Part shown: positions 42,497 through 51,008 of the stretch, piece by piece | How positions within the stretch are numbered: position 1 is the first letter of the stretch | How the letters are laid out: each line of letters opens with the position of its first letter | Source: Hymenobacter negativus | GTDB taxonomy: Bacteria > Bacteroidota > Bacteroidia > Cytophagales > Hymenobacteraceae | NCBI RefSeq assembly: GCF_016056375.1 | Contig: NZ_JAEDAE010000001.1 | Coordinates: forward strand, 434,001-498,000 | Reading direction: 5' to 3' | Length of the DNA: 64,000 nucleotides | The notes under the pieces: generated by a model | What the model saw: only the letters and a program-made list of their open reading frames with translations | Told to the model about the DNA's origin: nothing | The model's database searches: none | Program-made: the position numbers and the translations under genes

Positions 42497-43806
42497 AGGT
42501 AGTGCTGGCCATTTTGCTGAATGCGGCCCTGCTGGCCGGATTGCTGCCGTGGCTACGGCGGCAGTGGCGCGAAGCGCCGGCGCCCTGGTGGCGGGCCGCC
42601 CTGGTGGCCGGCCTGGGCGTGCGCGTAGCCGTGGGCCTGCTGCGCAACTGGGATTTGCAGCTCGATGCCAAGTTCATGAGCGACCTGAGCCAACCCATCA
42701 CGGCGCAGCTATGGGCGCACCCGGGCCAAGCGTGGCAAACGCTCACTCAGGCAGTGACGCTTATTCATTTTAAGTATTATACGGCTGTTTTTCAGGGTCT
42801 TTCCAATACCTGGTTTTTTATTAAAGCTCTGGCTTTTTTAAACCTGGCTTCAGGCGGAATTGGCTGGCTAAATGGTTTGTACCTGAGCTTGTTCGCGTTT
42901 GTGAGCAGTTGGCAGCTAGTGCGGGTGCTGGCCCGGGTATTCCCAAATACGCCGGCCGGAGCGGGCGCGGTGGCGTTTTTACTGTGGCCATCGGTGTGGT
43001 TCTGGGCTACGGGGCTGAGCAAGGAGTCGCTGCTGGTGGGGAGCGGAGCGTGGCTCACTGCGCTGGTGTTGGAACGCTTGTACGAAGACTCGGCGGTGCG
43101 GCCGCCTGCCACCTGGAGGAGCCAGGCCGGGTGGTGGGTGGCGGTTGGCGTACTGGCCTTTGTGCACTTCAAAATGCGCTACTTTTTTGCCGCACCGCTG
43201 CTGGCCGTGCTGGTAGGCATTGCGCTGGTGCGGAGCCTGCAGGTGCGCGGGCTGGCGCGGCCCCGCTGGGCGCAGGCCGTGGCGCTGGTGACAGTGCTGG
43301 CCTCCGGCCTCTGGCTGGCGCAGCAGGTGAGCGTGGCCTTCAGCGTGAATAAATTCACCAACCAGGTGGTGCGCGTGTACACTTCCGACCTGCCCAATCT
43401 GGTGGGACGCCCCCATTTTGAGTACCCCGACCTGCGCCCCACGCTGGAAAGCGTGCTGAGCTACGCCCCGCTGGCGGTGGCCAATACTCTTACGCGCCCT
43501 TTCCTTGGCGAGGCCCGCGAGCTCCGCCTAGCCGCTGCCGGGGCCGAAAACCTGCTCTTGCTGGTTTTAATTATAACGGCTGCTGTGGGGGCCGTGCGGG
43601 GCCGGGCAGGCCACCTGCCATTTATACTAGGCCTGGGGCTATTGATTTTCTGCATTGTATTGGCGGCTTTGATGGGGCTGACCACACCCAATTTGGGCTC
43701 GCTGCATCGCTACCGCAGCGACTTGATGCCTTACCTGGTGCTGCTACTGCTCCAAAATGACTACGCCGCGACTGTGCTGCGGCGGCTCGGGTTGCGGGGA
43801 AAGTAG
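42493..43806 (+). CDS. Polytopic membrane protein, GTG start
   Basis: A 437-residue integral membrane protein with about ten hydrophobic helices (AILLNAALLAGLLPWL, AVGVLAFVHFKMRYFFAAPLLAVLVGIAL, ILGLGLLIFCIVLAALMGL). No catalytic motif recognised; topology and a periplasmic-loop-rich layout recall polysaccharide polymerases or lipid-linked sugar transferases, but this is only a resemblance. An in-frame ATG at 42424 would overlap DUF2851 by 73 bases; a GTG at 42493 overlaps by four (GTGA) and starts right at the first helix, so it is chosen. A patch at 42756-42860 is unusually A+T-rich for the gene. Confidence 0.7.
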   Translation: MKVVLAILLNAALLAGLLPWLRRQWREAPAPWWRAALVAGLGVRVAVGLLRNWDLQLDAKFMSDLSQPITAQLWAHPGQAWQTLTQAVTLIHFKYYTAVFQGLSNTWFFIKALAFLNLASGGIGWLNGLYLSLFAFVSSWQLVRVLARVFPNTPAGAGAVAFLLWPSVWFWATGLSKESLLVGSGAWLTALVLERLYEDSAVRPPATWRSQAGWWVAVGVLAFVHFKMRYFFAAPLLAVLVGIALVRSLQVRGLARPRWAQAVALVTVLASGLWLAQQVSVAFSVNKFTNQVVRVYTSDLPNLVGRPHFEYPDLRPTLESVLSYAPLAVANTLTRPFLGEARELRLAAAGAENLLLLVLIITAAVGAVRGRAGHLPFILGLGLLIFCIVLAALMGLTTPNLGSLHRYRSDLMPYLVLLLLQNDYAATVLRRLGLRGK

Positions 43807-43935
43807 CCGTTGGCCCGGGCGGGCCATGCTACCGAAACGGCCCCTGCGGCGTGTGCCGTACCTTTACACTGCCTGGCCGGGCAGCGGCGCAATTTGCGGC
43901 CGACTGGCCGGGCCTCCCTCATCCGAATTCCCTCC

Positions 43936-44568
43936 ATGGAAAACCCCGTTATCATTCTTGGTGCCCAAACCGTGGGCACCGCTGCCCTCGACGCTTTCCT
44001 TTCCAACGACGTGGTGGTGTATTGCCTGCTCGACGACGACCAGAAACTGCAAGGCACCGAACTGCTCGACGTGCCCGTGATGGGCAACACCGACGACGGC
44101 GAGCTGCTGAAACTCCTCGGCAAAAAGTGCGAAGTTTTCGTGGCCACCGAGGACACTGCCAGCCGCCGCAGCCTCACCCAAATGCTGCGCACCGAGTACG
44201 AAGCCGTGCCTGTGAATGCCATCCACGAGCGGGCCAGCGTATCGAACCACGCCATCCTGGGCCACGGCAACTACATCGGCCCCAATGCCGTGGTAGCTGC
44301 CACCGCCACCCTCGGCGACGGCTGCCTGGTGGGCGCTAATGCCGTGGTAGAAGCCCGCGCCACCGTGGCCGACTACGCCCAGTTGGGCAGCGGTGCGCTG
44401 CTCGGAGCCGATGCCAAAGTAGGCGAACAAGCCTTCATCGGCGCCGGCGCGGTAGTGGTGGCCGGCGTAAAAATCGGCGACAAGGCCCGCATTGGCGCTG
44501 GTTCGGTGGTAGTGGCCGATGTTCCGAATGGCCAAACGGTATTCGGCAACCCGGCGGTTAAGGTCTAA
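43936..44568 (+). CDS. NeuD/PglD-like left-handed beta-helix acyltransferase
   Basis: A 210-residue acyltransferase. An N-terminal Rossmann-like domain (residues 1-85, MENPVIILGAQTVGTAALDAF and CLLDDDQKLQG) precedes a hexapeptide-repeat left-handed beta-helix (about 90-210; AILGHGNYIGPNAVV, GDGCLVGANAVV, LGSGALLGADAKVG, VFGNPAVKV). This is the build of NeuD, PglD and related sugar O- or N-acetyltransferases that modify surface sugars. The histidine equivalent (GHGNYIG) is present. The start at 43936 is used; the upstream open frame to 43810 lacks similarity. A TACCTTTA one-off -7 box is at 43859. Confidence 0.85.
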   Translation: MENPVIILGAQTVGTAALDAFLSNDVVVYCLLDDDQKLQGTELLDVPVMGNTDDGELLKLLGKKCEVFVATEDTASRRSLTQMLRTEYEAVPVNAIHERASVSNHAILGHGNYIGPNAVVAATATLGDGCLVGANAVVEARATVADYAQLGSGALLGADAKVGEQAFIGAGAVVVAGVKIGDKARIGAGSVVVADVPNGQTVFGNPAVKV

Positions 44569-44570
44569 AG

Positions 44571-44667
44571 GAGTTATGAGTTAAAAATTATGGGTTAGGA
44601 GTTTTCGTTCATTGTCCGACGATGCTCCTGACCATAACTATTAACTCATAACTTTAACTCATAACTT
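44571..44667. repeat. Inverted block of GAGTTATGAGTTA / TAACTCATAACT words
   Basis: The left part (GAGTTATGAG, TTAAAAATTATGGGTTAG) is complementary to the right part (CATAACTATTAACTCATAAC, repeated). It fills the gap to trhO and is A+T rich. No ORF. Confidence 0.65.
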
Positions 44668-44670
44668 ACC

Positions 44671-45612
44671 ATGTATCAGGTTCTTCTTTATTACTGCTAT
44701 ACCCCGCTCGAAAACCCCGAGCAGTTCCGCGACGAGCACCACCGCCTGTGCCTGGCGCTGGATTTGCGCGGGCGCATCATTGTGGCGGCCGAGGGGCTGA
44801 ACGGCACGGTATCGGGCACGCGCGAAAGCTGCGCGACCTACATGGCCGCCGTGAAAGCCGACCCACGCTTCGCCGCGCTGGAATTCAAGATTGACGACGT
44901 GGCTGCCCATACGTTTCAGAAACTACACGTGCGGGTGAAGCCCGAAATCGTGCACAGCAGCCTGCACCACGTGCGGCCCCACGAGAAAACCGGCCAGCAC
45001 CTTTCGCCCGAAGAATTCAAGGCGCTGAAGGACCGCGACGACGTGGTGGTCGTTGACGTGCGCTCAGACTACGAGTACAACCTCGGCCGCTTCAAAAACG
45101 CCGTGACGCTGGACATTGAGAATTTCCGCGATTTTCCCGACCGCGTCGAGCGCCTCAAGGAGTTCAAGGACAAGAAAATTCTGACTTACTGCACCGGCGG
45201 CGTGAAGTGCGAAAAAGCCAGCGCCTACCTGCTGGAGCAGGGCTTCGAAAACGTGTACCAGCTGCACGGCGGCATCATCAAGTACGGCATCGAGGCCGGA
45301 GGCGAAGATTTCGACGGCCAGTGCTACGTGTTCGACAACCGCGTGGCCGTGGACGTGAACCGCGTGAATCCCACCGTGATATCGCGCTGCCACTACTGCC
45401 AGCAGCCCAGCGCCCGCCTCATCAACTGCGCCAACCCGCACTGCAACGCCCACCTGCCGCTCTGCGAAAGCTGCGGTGAAACCCTGCAAGGTGCCTGCTC
45501 CGAAGCCTGCGCCCAGCACCCCGACAAGCGCGTGTACGACGGCACCGGCACCTATCCCAAGCTCAGCAACCACTACAACCCCGCCCAGGGCCTGGCCTCC
45601 TACAAAGCCTAA
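44671..45612 (+). CDS. trhO: tRNA uridine(34) hydroxylase TrhO (rhodanese family)
   Basis: A 313-residue YceA/TrhO protein, linked in other bacteria to oxygen-dependent formation of 5-hydroxyuridine at the tRNA wobble base. The N-terminal ferredoxin-like domain (1-95, AEGLNGTVSG) is followed by a rhodanese domain with active Cys in YCTGGVKCEKAS, and a C-terminal Cys-rich zinc-like region (CHYCQQPSARLINCANPHC, LCESCGETLQGACSEAC). Length and domain order are normal. Assignment rests on family recognition. Confidence 0.93.
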   Translation: MYQVLLYYCYTPLENPEQFRDEHHRLCLALDLRGRIIVAAEGLNGTVSGTRESCATYMAAVKADPRFAALEFKIDDVAAHTFQKLHVRVKPEIVHSSLHHVRPHEKTGQHLSPEEFKALKDRDDVVVVDVRSDYEYNLGRFKNAVTLDIENFRDFPDRVERLKEFKDKKILTYCTGGVKCEKASAYLLEQGFENVYQLHGGIIKYGIEAGGEDFDGQCYVFDNRVAVDVNRVNPTVISRCHYCQQPSARLINCANPHCNAHLPLCESCGETLQGACSEACAQHPDKRVYDGTGTYPKLSNHYNPAQGLASYKA

Positions 45613-45617
45613 ATCTT

Positions 45618-45712
45618 AGTAGTCGGATTAAGTAGTCAGTAGACGGTACTTGCCGTCGGTTGCGTTTCTTGCCGATTATTTCGCCGCCTGATTTCTGACT
45701 ACTCAACACCGC
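45618..45712. repeat. Inverted block of AGTAGTCAGTAG / TGACTACT words
   Basis: AGTAGTCGGATTAAGTAGTCAGTAG on the left is partly complementary to TTTCTGACTACTC on the right. It lies between trhO and the phosphorylase; it is another word family of intergenic palindrome. Confidence 0.5.
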
Positions 45713-45717
45713 CCACG

Positions 45718-46599
45718 ATGACAATTCCCAATTCCGAACTCATCCTCAATCCCGACGGGAGCATTTACCACCTCAACCTGCTGCCCGACCACATTTCCGA
45801 CACCATCCTCACCGTGGGCGACCCGGCGCGGGTGGCTCAGGTAAGCCGGCATTTTGATTCGGTGGAGTTCGAAACCACCCACCGCGAATTCGTGACCCAC
45901 GTGGGCTACTACCGCGGCAAGCGCCTCACCGTGCTCAGCACCGGCATGGGCACCGACAACATCGACATCGTGATGAACGAGCTCGACGCCCTGGTCAACA
46001 TCGACTTCATGGCCCGCGAGGTGCGCCCCGAAGAGGAGCGCATGAGCCTGCGCATCATCCGGCTGGGCACCAGCGGCAGCTTGCAGGCCGATGTGCCCAT
46101 CGGCGCAATGCTGGCCACCGAGCACGCCGTGGGCCTCGACAGCCTCATGCAGTTTTATCCGCTGATGGAAACCGGCCTCGAAACCGAAGTAGCTACCGAG
46201 CTGCAACGCACGCTGGGTATTTCATTTGCGCCCTACGTGGTGCGCGGCTCCGACCTGCTGCGCGAGCAGCTGGGTGCGGGCATGACGATGGGCAACACGC
46301 TCACCTGCCCCGGCTTCTACGGCCCGCAGGGCCGCAGCCTGCGCCTGCCGCTGCGCCAGTCCGACTACATCTCCCGCCTCCAGAATTTCCGCCACCAGAG
46401 CGGCGAAGGCGAATTCCGTCTCACCAATTTCGAGATGGAAACGGCTGGCTATTATTCTCTGGGCCGCCTGCTTGGCCACGAAGTACTGTCGCTGAATGCC
46501 ATCGTGGCCAACCGCGCCACCGGCGAATTTGCCGAGAATGCCGGGGCCGTAGTCGATGCCATGATTGAACGCACGCTCCAGCATCTGGTAGCGAAGTAG
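45718..46599 (+). CDS. Nucleoside phosphorylase (uridine phosphorylase type)
   Basis: A 293-residue PNP/UDP-family enzyme. Motifs: LTVGDPARVAQVSRHF, LSTGMGTDNIDIVMNEL (phosphate and ribose binding), IRLGTSGSLQADVPIG, and a ENFEMETAGYY-like NFEMETAGYYSLG, which includes the ribose-binding glutamate. It cleaves a nucleoside with phosphate; uridine is the likely base but purine forms exist in the fold. A palindromic terminator follows. Confidence 0.9.
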   Translation: MTIPNSELILNPDGSIYHLNLLPDHISDTILTVGDPARVAQVSRHFDSVEFETTHREFVTHVGYYRGKRLTVLSTGMGTDNIDIVMNELDALVNIDFMAREVRPEEERMSLRIIRLGTSGSLQADVPIGAMLATEHAVGLDSLMQFYPLMETGLETEVATELQRTLGISFAPYVVRGSDLLREQLGAGMTMGNTLTCPGFYGPQGRSLRLPLRQSDYISRLQNFRHQSGEGEFRLTNFEMETAGYYSLGRLLGHEVLSLNAIVANRATGEFAENAGAVVDAMIERTLQHLVAK

Positions 46600-46621
46600 G
46601 CGCAAGAATTCGCTTAACTAT

Positions 46622-46656
46622 AAACGGTCATGCTGCGCGCAGCATGACCGTTTTTT
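46622..46656 (+). terminator. Terminator after the nucleoside phosphorylase
   Basis: A perfect 32-base palindrome (46622-46653, arm AAACGGTCATGCTGCG) followed by T residues. Confidence 0.85.
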
Positions 46657-46670
46657 ATTCCCGTTACCGG

Positions 46671-46976
46671 TTAATAGAAATCGAACCCAAGCACGGCACG
46701 CAACGGCAATGAGGAGCCTGATTTCAGGGTGAGATGCTCGGCATCGGCAGCCCAGATGGTGGTGGCTACGCGCTTGGTGGCGCCGTCGGCCGTCTGGAAA
46801 TAGATATCGAGCTTGCCATGGTAGGCATTGCCCAGGGTCACGGCGCGGTCGGCATCGGCGCGGCGGCGCTGGCGGTCGGCTTCGTTGGTGAGCACATCGG
46901 CCTGGCCGAATTGCATGTTGGCTATTTCTTCCTTCTCAACAATTTCTACAGTATCAGCAGAATAGGTAAATGACAT
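46671..46976 (-). CDS. Small conserved hypothetical protein
   Basis: A 101-residue soluble protein, MSFTYSADTVEIVEKEEIANMQF. I recognise the general shape of a Bacteroidota family ending in a TTIWAAD-like TTIWAADAEHLTLKSG and SLPLRAVLGF, seen near housekeeping genes, but know no function. A likely beta-rich C-terminal half. It converges on the phosphorylase and is followed by its terminator. Confidence 0.75.
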   Translation of the reverse strand: MSFTYSADTVEIVEKEEIANMQFGQADVLTNEADRQRRRADADRAVTLGNAYHGKLDIYFQTADGATKRVATTIWAADAEHLTLKSGSSLPLRAVLGFDFY

Positions 46977-47084
46977 GGCGGTAATTTAAAATCGGGTGGG
47001 TGGAGGAGATGGCGGCAAAGTGCCCCCGTTGGTCTATCCAAACGATAATCTACCCGCTTGCGTCTGATTTTTTGATGAAAATTT

Positions 47085-48098
47085 CTAGGGCAGCTGCGCC
47101 AGAAATTCCATCGTGTCCACGCGGTCGGCGTACTCGTCCACGCCCGGGGCCTGGGCCCTGCCAAACGGCACGCTGCCCGCAAACCGTCCGCTGGCCGACA
47201 CCACGCACTGCGTCTGGGCCGCCACGTCGGTGAGCTGGTCCACGAGGTCAACCTCGCTGGCGTACTCGGTGTAATGAATCACCGAAATAGGCGACACCAG
47301 CGCCGCGCCACGCGTGAGCAGCAGGAAGCCGGTGTCGTAGTGCGGCACGCCATTTACCAGCAGAATGCTCTTGTTGTAGTCGTAGTTGTTGTTGTATTTG
47401 TGATGATTAAGCACACCTCCAAAACCTTGCAGAGCATCGAGCAATGGCACAAAGTCGTAGTCCTCGGGCACAAAGAGCTTGCTCACATTGCGGCAGCCCA
47501 GGCCATAGTATTGGAAGATGTCCGGCCCCAGCAGGGCCAGCTCCGCGCTGGTTTCCTGGCCCGTTAGCACGGCCACGCTGGTGCGGTTGCGGCGGATAAG
47601 GTGGGGCCGCTGGCCAAAGTAAAACTCAAAGTAGCGCGCCGTATTATCCGAGCCGGTGGCAATGAAGGCATCGGCCGCGTTCAGGCGCGGCAATACTTTG
47701 ATAAAATCCGCGAAACGCGGCTCAATTTTCACCAGCTCTTCCATCAGCCAGGTCATCAGCACGGTATCATCGGCGCTGGGCTTGGCCAGCAGCACGTGGC
47801 CGCTGAGCAGCACGCACAGCAGGTCATGAAAGCCGACCATGGGAATGTTGCCGGCCATCACCACGCCCACCTGGCGCACGGTGGTGGGCTCGGCCGGGTA
47901 GCGCGCGGCCCAGTGGCGCAGCGGCTCTTCGGCCAGCAGGTGCGCGATGCCAGCCACGGCGGCCGTCACGTTGGGCAGGTCGAACCAGGCGTTTTGGTTG
48001 CGGGCGCGGGCTGCCAGGCCGGTCAGCTCATCGGTAGAAATGGTGGCAAGGCGCTGGCCGAGGGCCACAAAAGCCGCTAGGCGTTCGGAATGATTCAT
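47085..48098 (-). CDS. Acyl-CoA reductase (LuxC-like)
   Basis: A 337-residue aldehyde dehydrogenase-fold protein of the LuxC family. Visible: GVVMAGNIPMVGFHDLLCVLLSGHVLLAKPSADDTVL, IATGSDNTARYFEFYF and the catalytic Cys in YYGLGCRNVSKLFVP. Such enzymes reduce long-chain acyl groups to aldehydes, supplying alkanes or wax, or act in carotenoid and flexirubin-type lipid synthesis. The start at 48098 is taken because the upstream open frame has no similarity. It is divergent from the ferredoxin gene, a pairing frequent in Bacteroidota. Confidence 0.87.
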   Translation of the reverse strand: MNHSERLAAFVALGQRLATISTDELTGLAARARNQNAWFDLPNVTAAVAGIAHLLAEEPLRHWAARYPAEPTTVRQVGVVMAGNIPMVGFHDLLCVLLSGHVLLAKPSADDTVLMTWLMEELVKIEPRFADFIKVLPRLNAADAFIATGSDNTARYFEFYFGQRPHLIRRNRTSVAVLTGQETSAELALLGPDIFQYYGLGCRNVSKLFVPEDYDFVPLLDALQGFGGVLNHHKYNNNYDYNKSILLVNGVPHYDTGFLLLTRGAALVSPISVIHYTEYASEVDLVDQLTDVAAQTQCVVSASGRFAGSVPFGRAQAPGVDEYADRVDTMEFLAQLP

Positions 48099-48192
48099 GA
48101 GAAAAGGGGAGGGCACGAGCCGCAAAAGTGGCCCGCACGGAAGATTACCCGGCAAAATTGGCTTAAACTGTGCAAACCCAACCGTTGTTGGT

Positions 48193-48200
48193 TAATTTTG
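48193..48200 (+). promoter_or_regulatory. -7 box of the ferredoxin gene
   Basis: TAATTTTG lies 95 bases before the ATG at 48295; no good -33 element at the expected distance. Confidence 0.4.
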
Positions 48201-48294
48201 CAGGCCCAAAGAACGGCGCGGGGCGGGCGTTTTACGTAAAGCTCCTTCGTTCTGCTTTGGTTTCCTTACTTCACCTCCCGAACCCCGACGCCCC

Positions 48295-48645
48295 ATGGCC
48301 ATCATGATAACCGACGAGTGCATCAACTGTGGTGCCTGCGAGCCGGAATGCCCCAACAACGCTATTTACGAAGGCGGCGCGCAGTGGCGCTGGGCCGATG
48401 GCACCACGCTAAAACAAGTAACCGCCGCCGACGGCACCGTGGTATCGGGCACGGCCCCGCAAACTCCGGTATCGGACGAGTACTACTACATCGTATCGGA
48501 TAAATGCACTGAGTGCGTAGGCTTCCACGAAGAGCCGCAGTGCGCTGCCGTGTGCCCCGTCGATTGCTGCGTGGACGACCCCGACTACCGCGAAACCCGC
48601 GAGCGCCTGCTCGAAAAGAAAGACTGGCTGCACATTGCCGCCTAA
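48295..48645 (+). CDS. 2[4Fe-4S] ferredoxin with Alvin-type second motif
   Basis: A 116-residue electron carrier. The first cluster motif is [16 protein letters not shown] (CxxCxxCxxxCP). After an insertion of about 40 residues comes [22 protein letters not shown], with C-x2-C-x8-C-x3-C spacing typical of Allochromatium-type ferredoxins with a spread second cluster. The C-terminal helix ([15 protein letters not shown]) is present. It is divergent from the acyl-CoA reductase and may supply it with electrons, though LuxC enzymes normally use NADPH. Confidence 0.92.
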   Translation: MAIMITDECINCGACEPECPNNAIYEGGAQWRWADGTTLKQVTAADGTVVSGTAPQTPVSDEYYYIVSDKCTECVGFHEEPQCAAVCPVDCCVDDPDYRETRERLLEKKDWLHIAA

Positions 48646-48667
48646 TCTGACGGCAAGCAATTTCGCT

Positions 48668-48713
48668 CAAAAAGAGAGGCCGCTTCCTATGCAGGAAGCG
48701 GCCTCTCTTTTTG
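48668..48713. terminator. Perfect 20-bp bidirectional terminator
   Basis: Arms 48668-48687 and 48694-48713 are exact complements, with A5 and T5 ends. It separates the ferredoxin and the converging amidotransferase gene. Core word GCCGCTTCC is shared with the terminators at 10022 and 54025. Confidence 0.9.
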
Positions 48714-48723
48714 AATTCGCGAC

Positions 48724-49932
48724 TCAGGTGCCGCAGTTAAAGTACTTATCGTAAGCCGATTCTGGAATAAGATTCAGCCGGCTCATGAGCTTGATGGGAC
48801 CGCGCAGCAGCTGAAGCAGCGCGTAATTGTTGGGGTAGTCGTGGAAGGTTTTGGGTGGGGCAGCCACAATGGTTTCGAATTCGGCGCGCGTCAGCCCCAG
48901 GCGCTTGATGCAGAGTGCAATTACCGCCTCGTCCTCAATTAAATTGACACTGGAAATGCGGTGCAGCGCCACTTCCCGGCTCATCTGGCCCGAGCGTATC
49001 AGCGCCGAATAATTAAACAGCCGCCGGTCGATGTTGAATTTGACGCGGTTGAGGTAATAAATCAGGCTCTGGTAAAGGTCGTCGGAATAATGCGCGCCCG
49101 GGCTTTTCCAAGCCAGCTCCCGCACCAGCAACTCGTCGACCTCGGTCCGCACGTAATCAAGGTGATAGAGCAGTGTCACGGTTTTGATGCGCCGCACAAA
49201 TGCGTAATAGAACATCTCCTTGATGCCCAGATTGAAGCCCGGGTCGGCGGGCTGCCAGCGCCGCAGCGGCACCGTGCCAAACTGCTTGTGCACGGCCCGC
49301 AGGTAGCGCCCGTCCAGAAAATTCCAGCTGAGCGGCGCAATGCCCTCGGTGCGAAACGACTGGCCGATGACCAGGTGCCGGATGCCCTCCTTGGCCGCCA
49401 CGCCATACAAAGCAGTGGCGATGCCCAGGTCGGTGCCTTCCTCCATGTCGGGCACGGAGGCTTTCAAAAAAGCTATTTTCAGGTCTTTCGACTCGCGCCA
49501 GTCCGAGGTGATGGTGCGCAGCTCCACGCCCAGGCGCTGGCAGGTGCGCACCATGTTTTCGCCGGCCACGGGGTTGCCGAAGCCGTCGTTGAAGTGCACG
49601 GCCAGTGGGCGTAGCTTAAGTTGGGTGACGCAGTACCAGAGCGTGTAGGTGCTGTCGCGGCCGCCGCTCACGCCCACCACGCAGTCGTAGCGGCGGTTGC
49701 GGCCGGCCCGGCGCATCTCCTCGGCTTGGCGCCGCACGGTTTCGCGGCCGGCTTCGCCAAGGGGGAAGGCGGTTTCCATGCGGTCGTGCACGTCGCAAAA
49801 TGAGCAGTTGCCTTCCGCATCAAAGGTGATGCCCGGCGCAGTGGTATCCATCACACACCGGGTGCAACGCTGATAGTCAGCCGCTGAATCCGTTGTAGGT
49901 GAGAAGTCCTGGGAGCGTAATTGTGTTAGCAA
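48724..49932 (-). CDS. N-acetyl sugar amidotransferase (PP-loop ATP pyrophosphatase)
   Basis: A 402-residue WbpG/PseA/LegG-like enzyme. An N-terminal zinc motif (CTRCVMDTTAPGITF, then CSFCDVHDRM: CxxC...CxxC) precedes an ATP pyrophosphatase PP-loop VGVSGGRDSTYTLWY. Relatives amidate a C-acetamido sugar to an amidine or acetamidino group in surface polysaccharide, using ammonia made by a HisH-type glutaminase and usually a HisF partner. No HisH or HisF gene is visible; instead a nitrilase-fold amidase gene lies directly upstream on the same strand. Polysaccharide genes are absent in the window. Confidence 0.88.
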   Translation of the reverse strand: MLTQLRSQDFSPTTDSAADYQRCTRCVMDTTAPGITFDAEGNCSFCDVHDRMETAFPLGEAGRETVRRQAEEMRRAGRNRRYDCVVGVSGGRDSTYTLWYCVTQLKLRPLAVHFNDGFGNPVAGENMVRTCQRLGVELRTITSDWRESKDLKIAFLKASVPDMEEGTDLGIATALYGVAAKEGIRHLVIGQSFRTEGIAPLSWNFLDGRYLRAVHKQFGTVPLRRWQPADPGFNLGIKEMFYYAFVRRIKTVTLLYHLDYVRTEVDELLVRELAWKSPGAHYSDDLYQSLIYYLNRVKFNIDRRLFNYSALIRSGQMSREVALHRISSVNLIEDEAVIALCIKRLGLTRAEFETIVAAPPKTFHDYPNNYALLQLLRGPIKLMSRLNLIPESAYDKYFNCGT

Positions 49933-50075
49933 TGGAAATGGAAATAAGGGGGGCCGTATAGCGAACTATGGGTGTACAGCAAAGACAGATTGTGAGGTAC
50001 TGCAGGTGGGTGGCAGTTAAACGGAAAGCAGGCAATTCGGTAGAGAGTAAAAGTTATAAGGCAGAAGGCAGATAC

Positions 50076-51008
50076 TTAGGGCAATTGGTCGAAGCGGTAG
50101 CCTTTGCGCTGAAGCATAAGGCCAATGTCGGTGCCCCGCTCGGGGCGATGGGGGCGCGCAAGGTCGGCCACGACCAGCTGGCCGGCAAACTCATTGAAAG
50201 CTCCCTGTGCGCGCACGCCGTGGGCGTCAACGGCCAGAGAGCAGCCCACACTTTTTTTCCCTTCATACGGCCCGCCCACAATGTAGCCGACGGATGTGAC
50301 GCTGACCACCACTACGTTGTAGAGCTGGGCAAGAATGGAAAACGGCTTCACCCATTTCTCCTGATAGGGGTCGTGCTCCTCGGTGATGGAATAGTCCACC
50401 GTCCACGACGCCGGCGCAATGATAAATTCGGCACCCATCCGGGCCAGGGTATGGCCAATGGGCAGCCCGTCGAGGTAGTTATCGGCGCAGATGTTCACCC
50501 CGATTTTGCCTAGCGGGGTGTCTACTACGTTCAGTGTCTGGCCCACAGCATAGTACGGCTGCTCTACGTCCAGGAGGTTTATCTTGTGGTATTTAACAAT
50601 GATGTTGCCCTGCGGGTCTATGAGGATTGCCGCGTTGAAGTTGCGCCCATCGGCGGCGCGCTCGGTGAGGCCTGCACACACATAAATCTGGTAGCGGGCC
50701 GCCGCTTCGCACAGCATGTTGCTATACGTGCCGGGGATGGGCTGGGCTTCGTAGAGGGCGCTGGGGTGCGTCCAGGCAAAATCGAGGGTTTCGGGCAGGA
50801 GCACCAGCTCGCAGTTTTGGGCGGCGGCTTCGGCAATCTGCTCCACGGCCCGCGCAAGGTTGCGGGCGGGCTCGCCACCCTCAACCAGCAGTTGTCCCAG
50901 GCCAATACGTAGCGTGCCAATTGGTTCCGGCACGTCGGGCAATGCCGGAACTGAAGGTGCAGGTTTACGAAAAGAAAAGAACGAAGCCATGAAATTTTGC
51001 GAAGCCAC
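50076..51008 (-). CDS. Carbon-nitrogen hydrolase (nitrilase fold)
   Basis: A 310-residue amidase-fold protein. The Glu-Lys-Cys triad is intact: E in LVLLPETLDFAW, K in IIVKYHKINLL, C in GVNICADNYLD, and a second conserved Glu in the middle region DYSITEEHDPYQEKW. No signal peptide. Two in-frame ATG codons (51008 and 50990) are possible. Nitrilase-fold amidases include the glutaminase half of NAD synthetase, which feeds ammonia to a PP-loop partner; a PP-loop sugar amidotransferase is the next gene downstream, 143 bases away. Substrate unproven. Confidence 0.9.
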   Translation of the reverse strand: MASQNFMASFFSFRKPAPSVPALPDVPEPIGTLRIGLGQLLVEGGEPARNLARAVEQIAEAAAQNCELVLLPETLDFAWTHPSALYEAQPIPGTYSNMLCEAAARYQIYVCAGLTERAADGRNFNAAILIDPQGNIIVKYHKINLLDVEQPYYAVGQTLNVVDTPLGKIGVNICADNYLDGLPIGHTLARMGAEFIIAPASWTVDYSITEEHDPYQEKWVKPFSILAQLYNVVVVSVTSVGYIVGGPYEGKKSVGCSLAVDAHGVRAQGAFNEFAGQLVVADLARPHRPERGTDIGLMLQRKGYRFDQLP

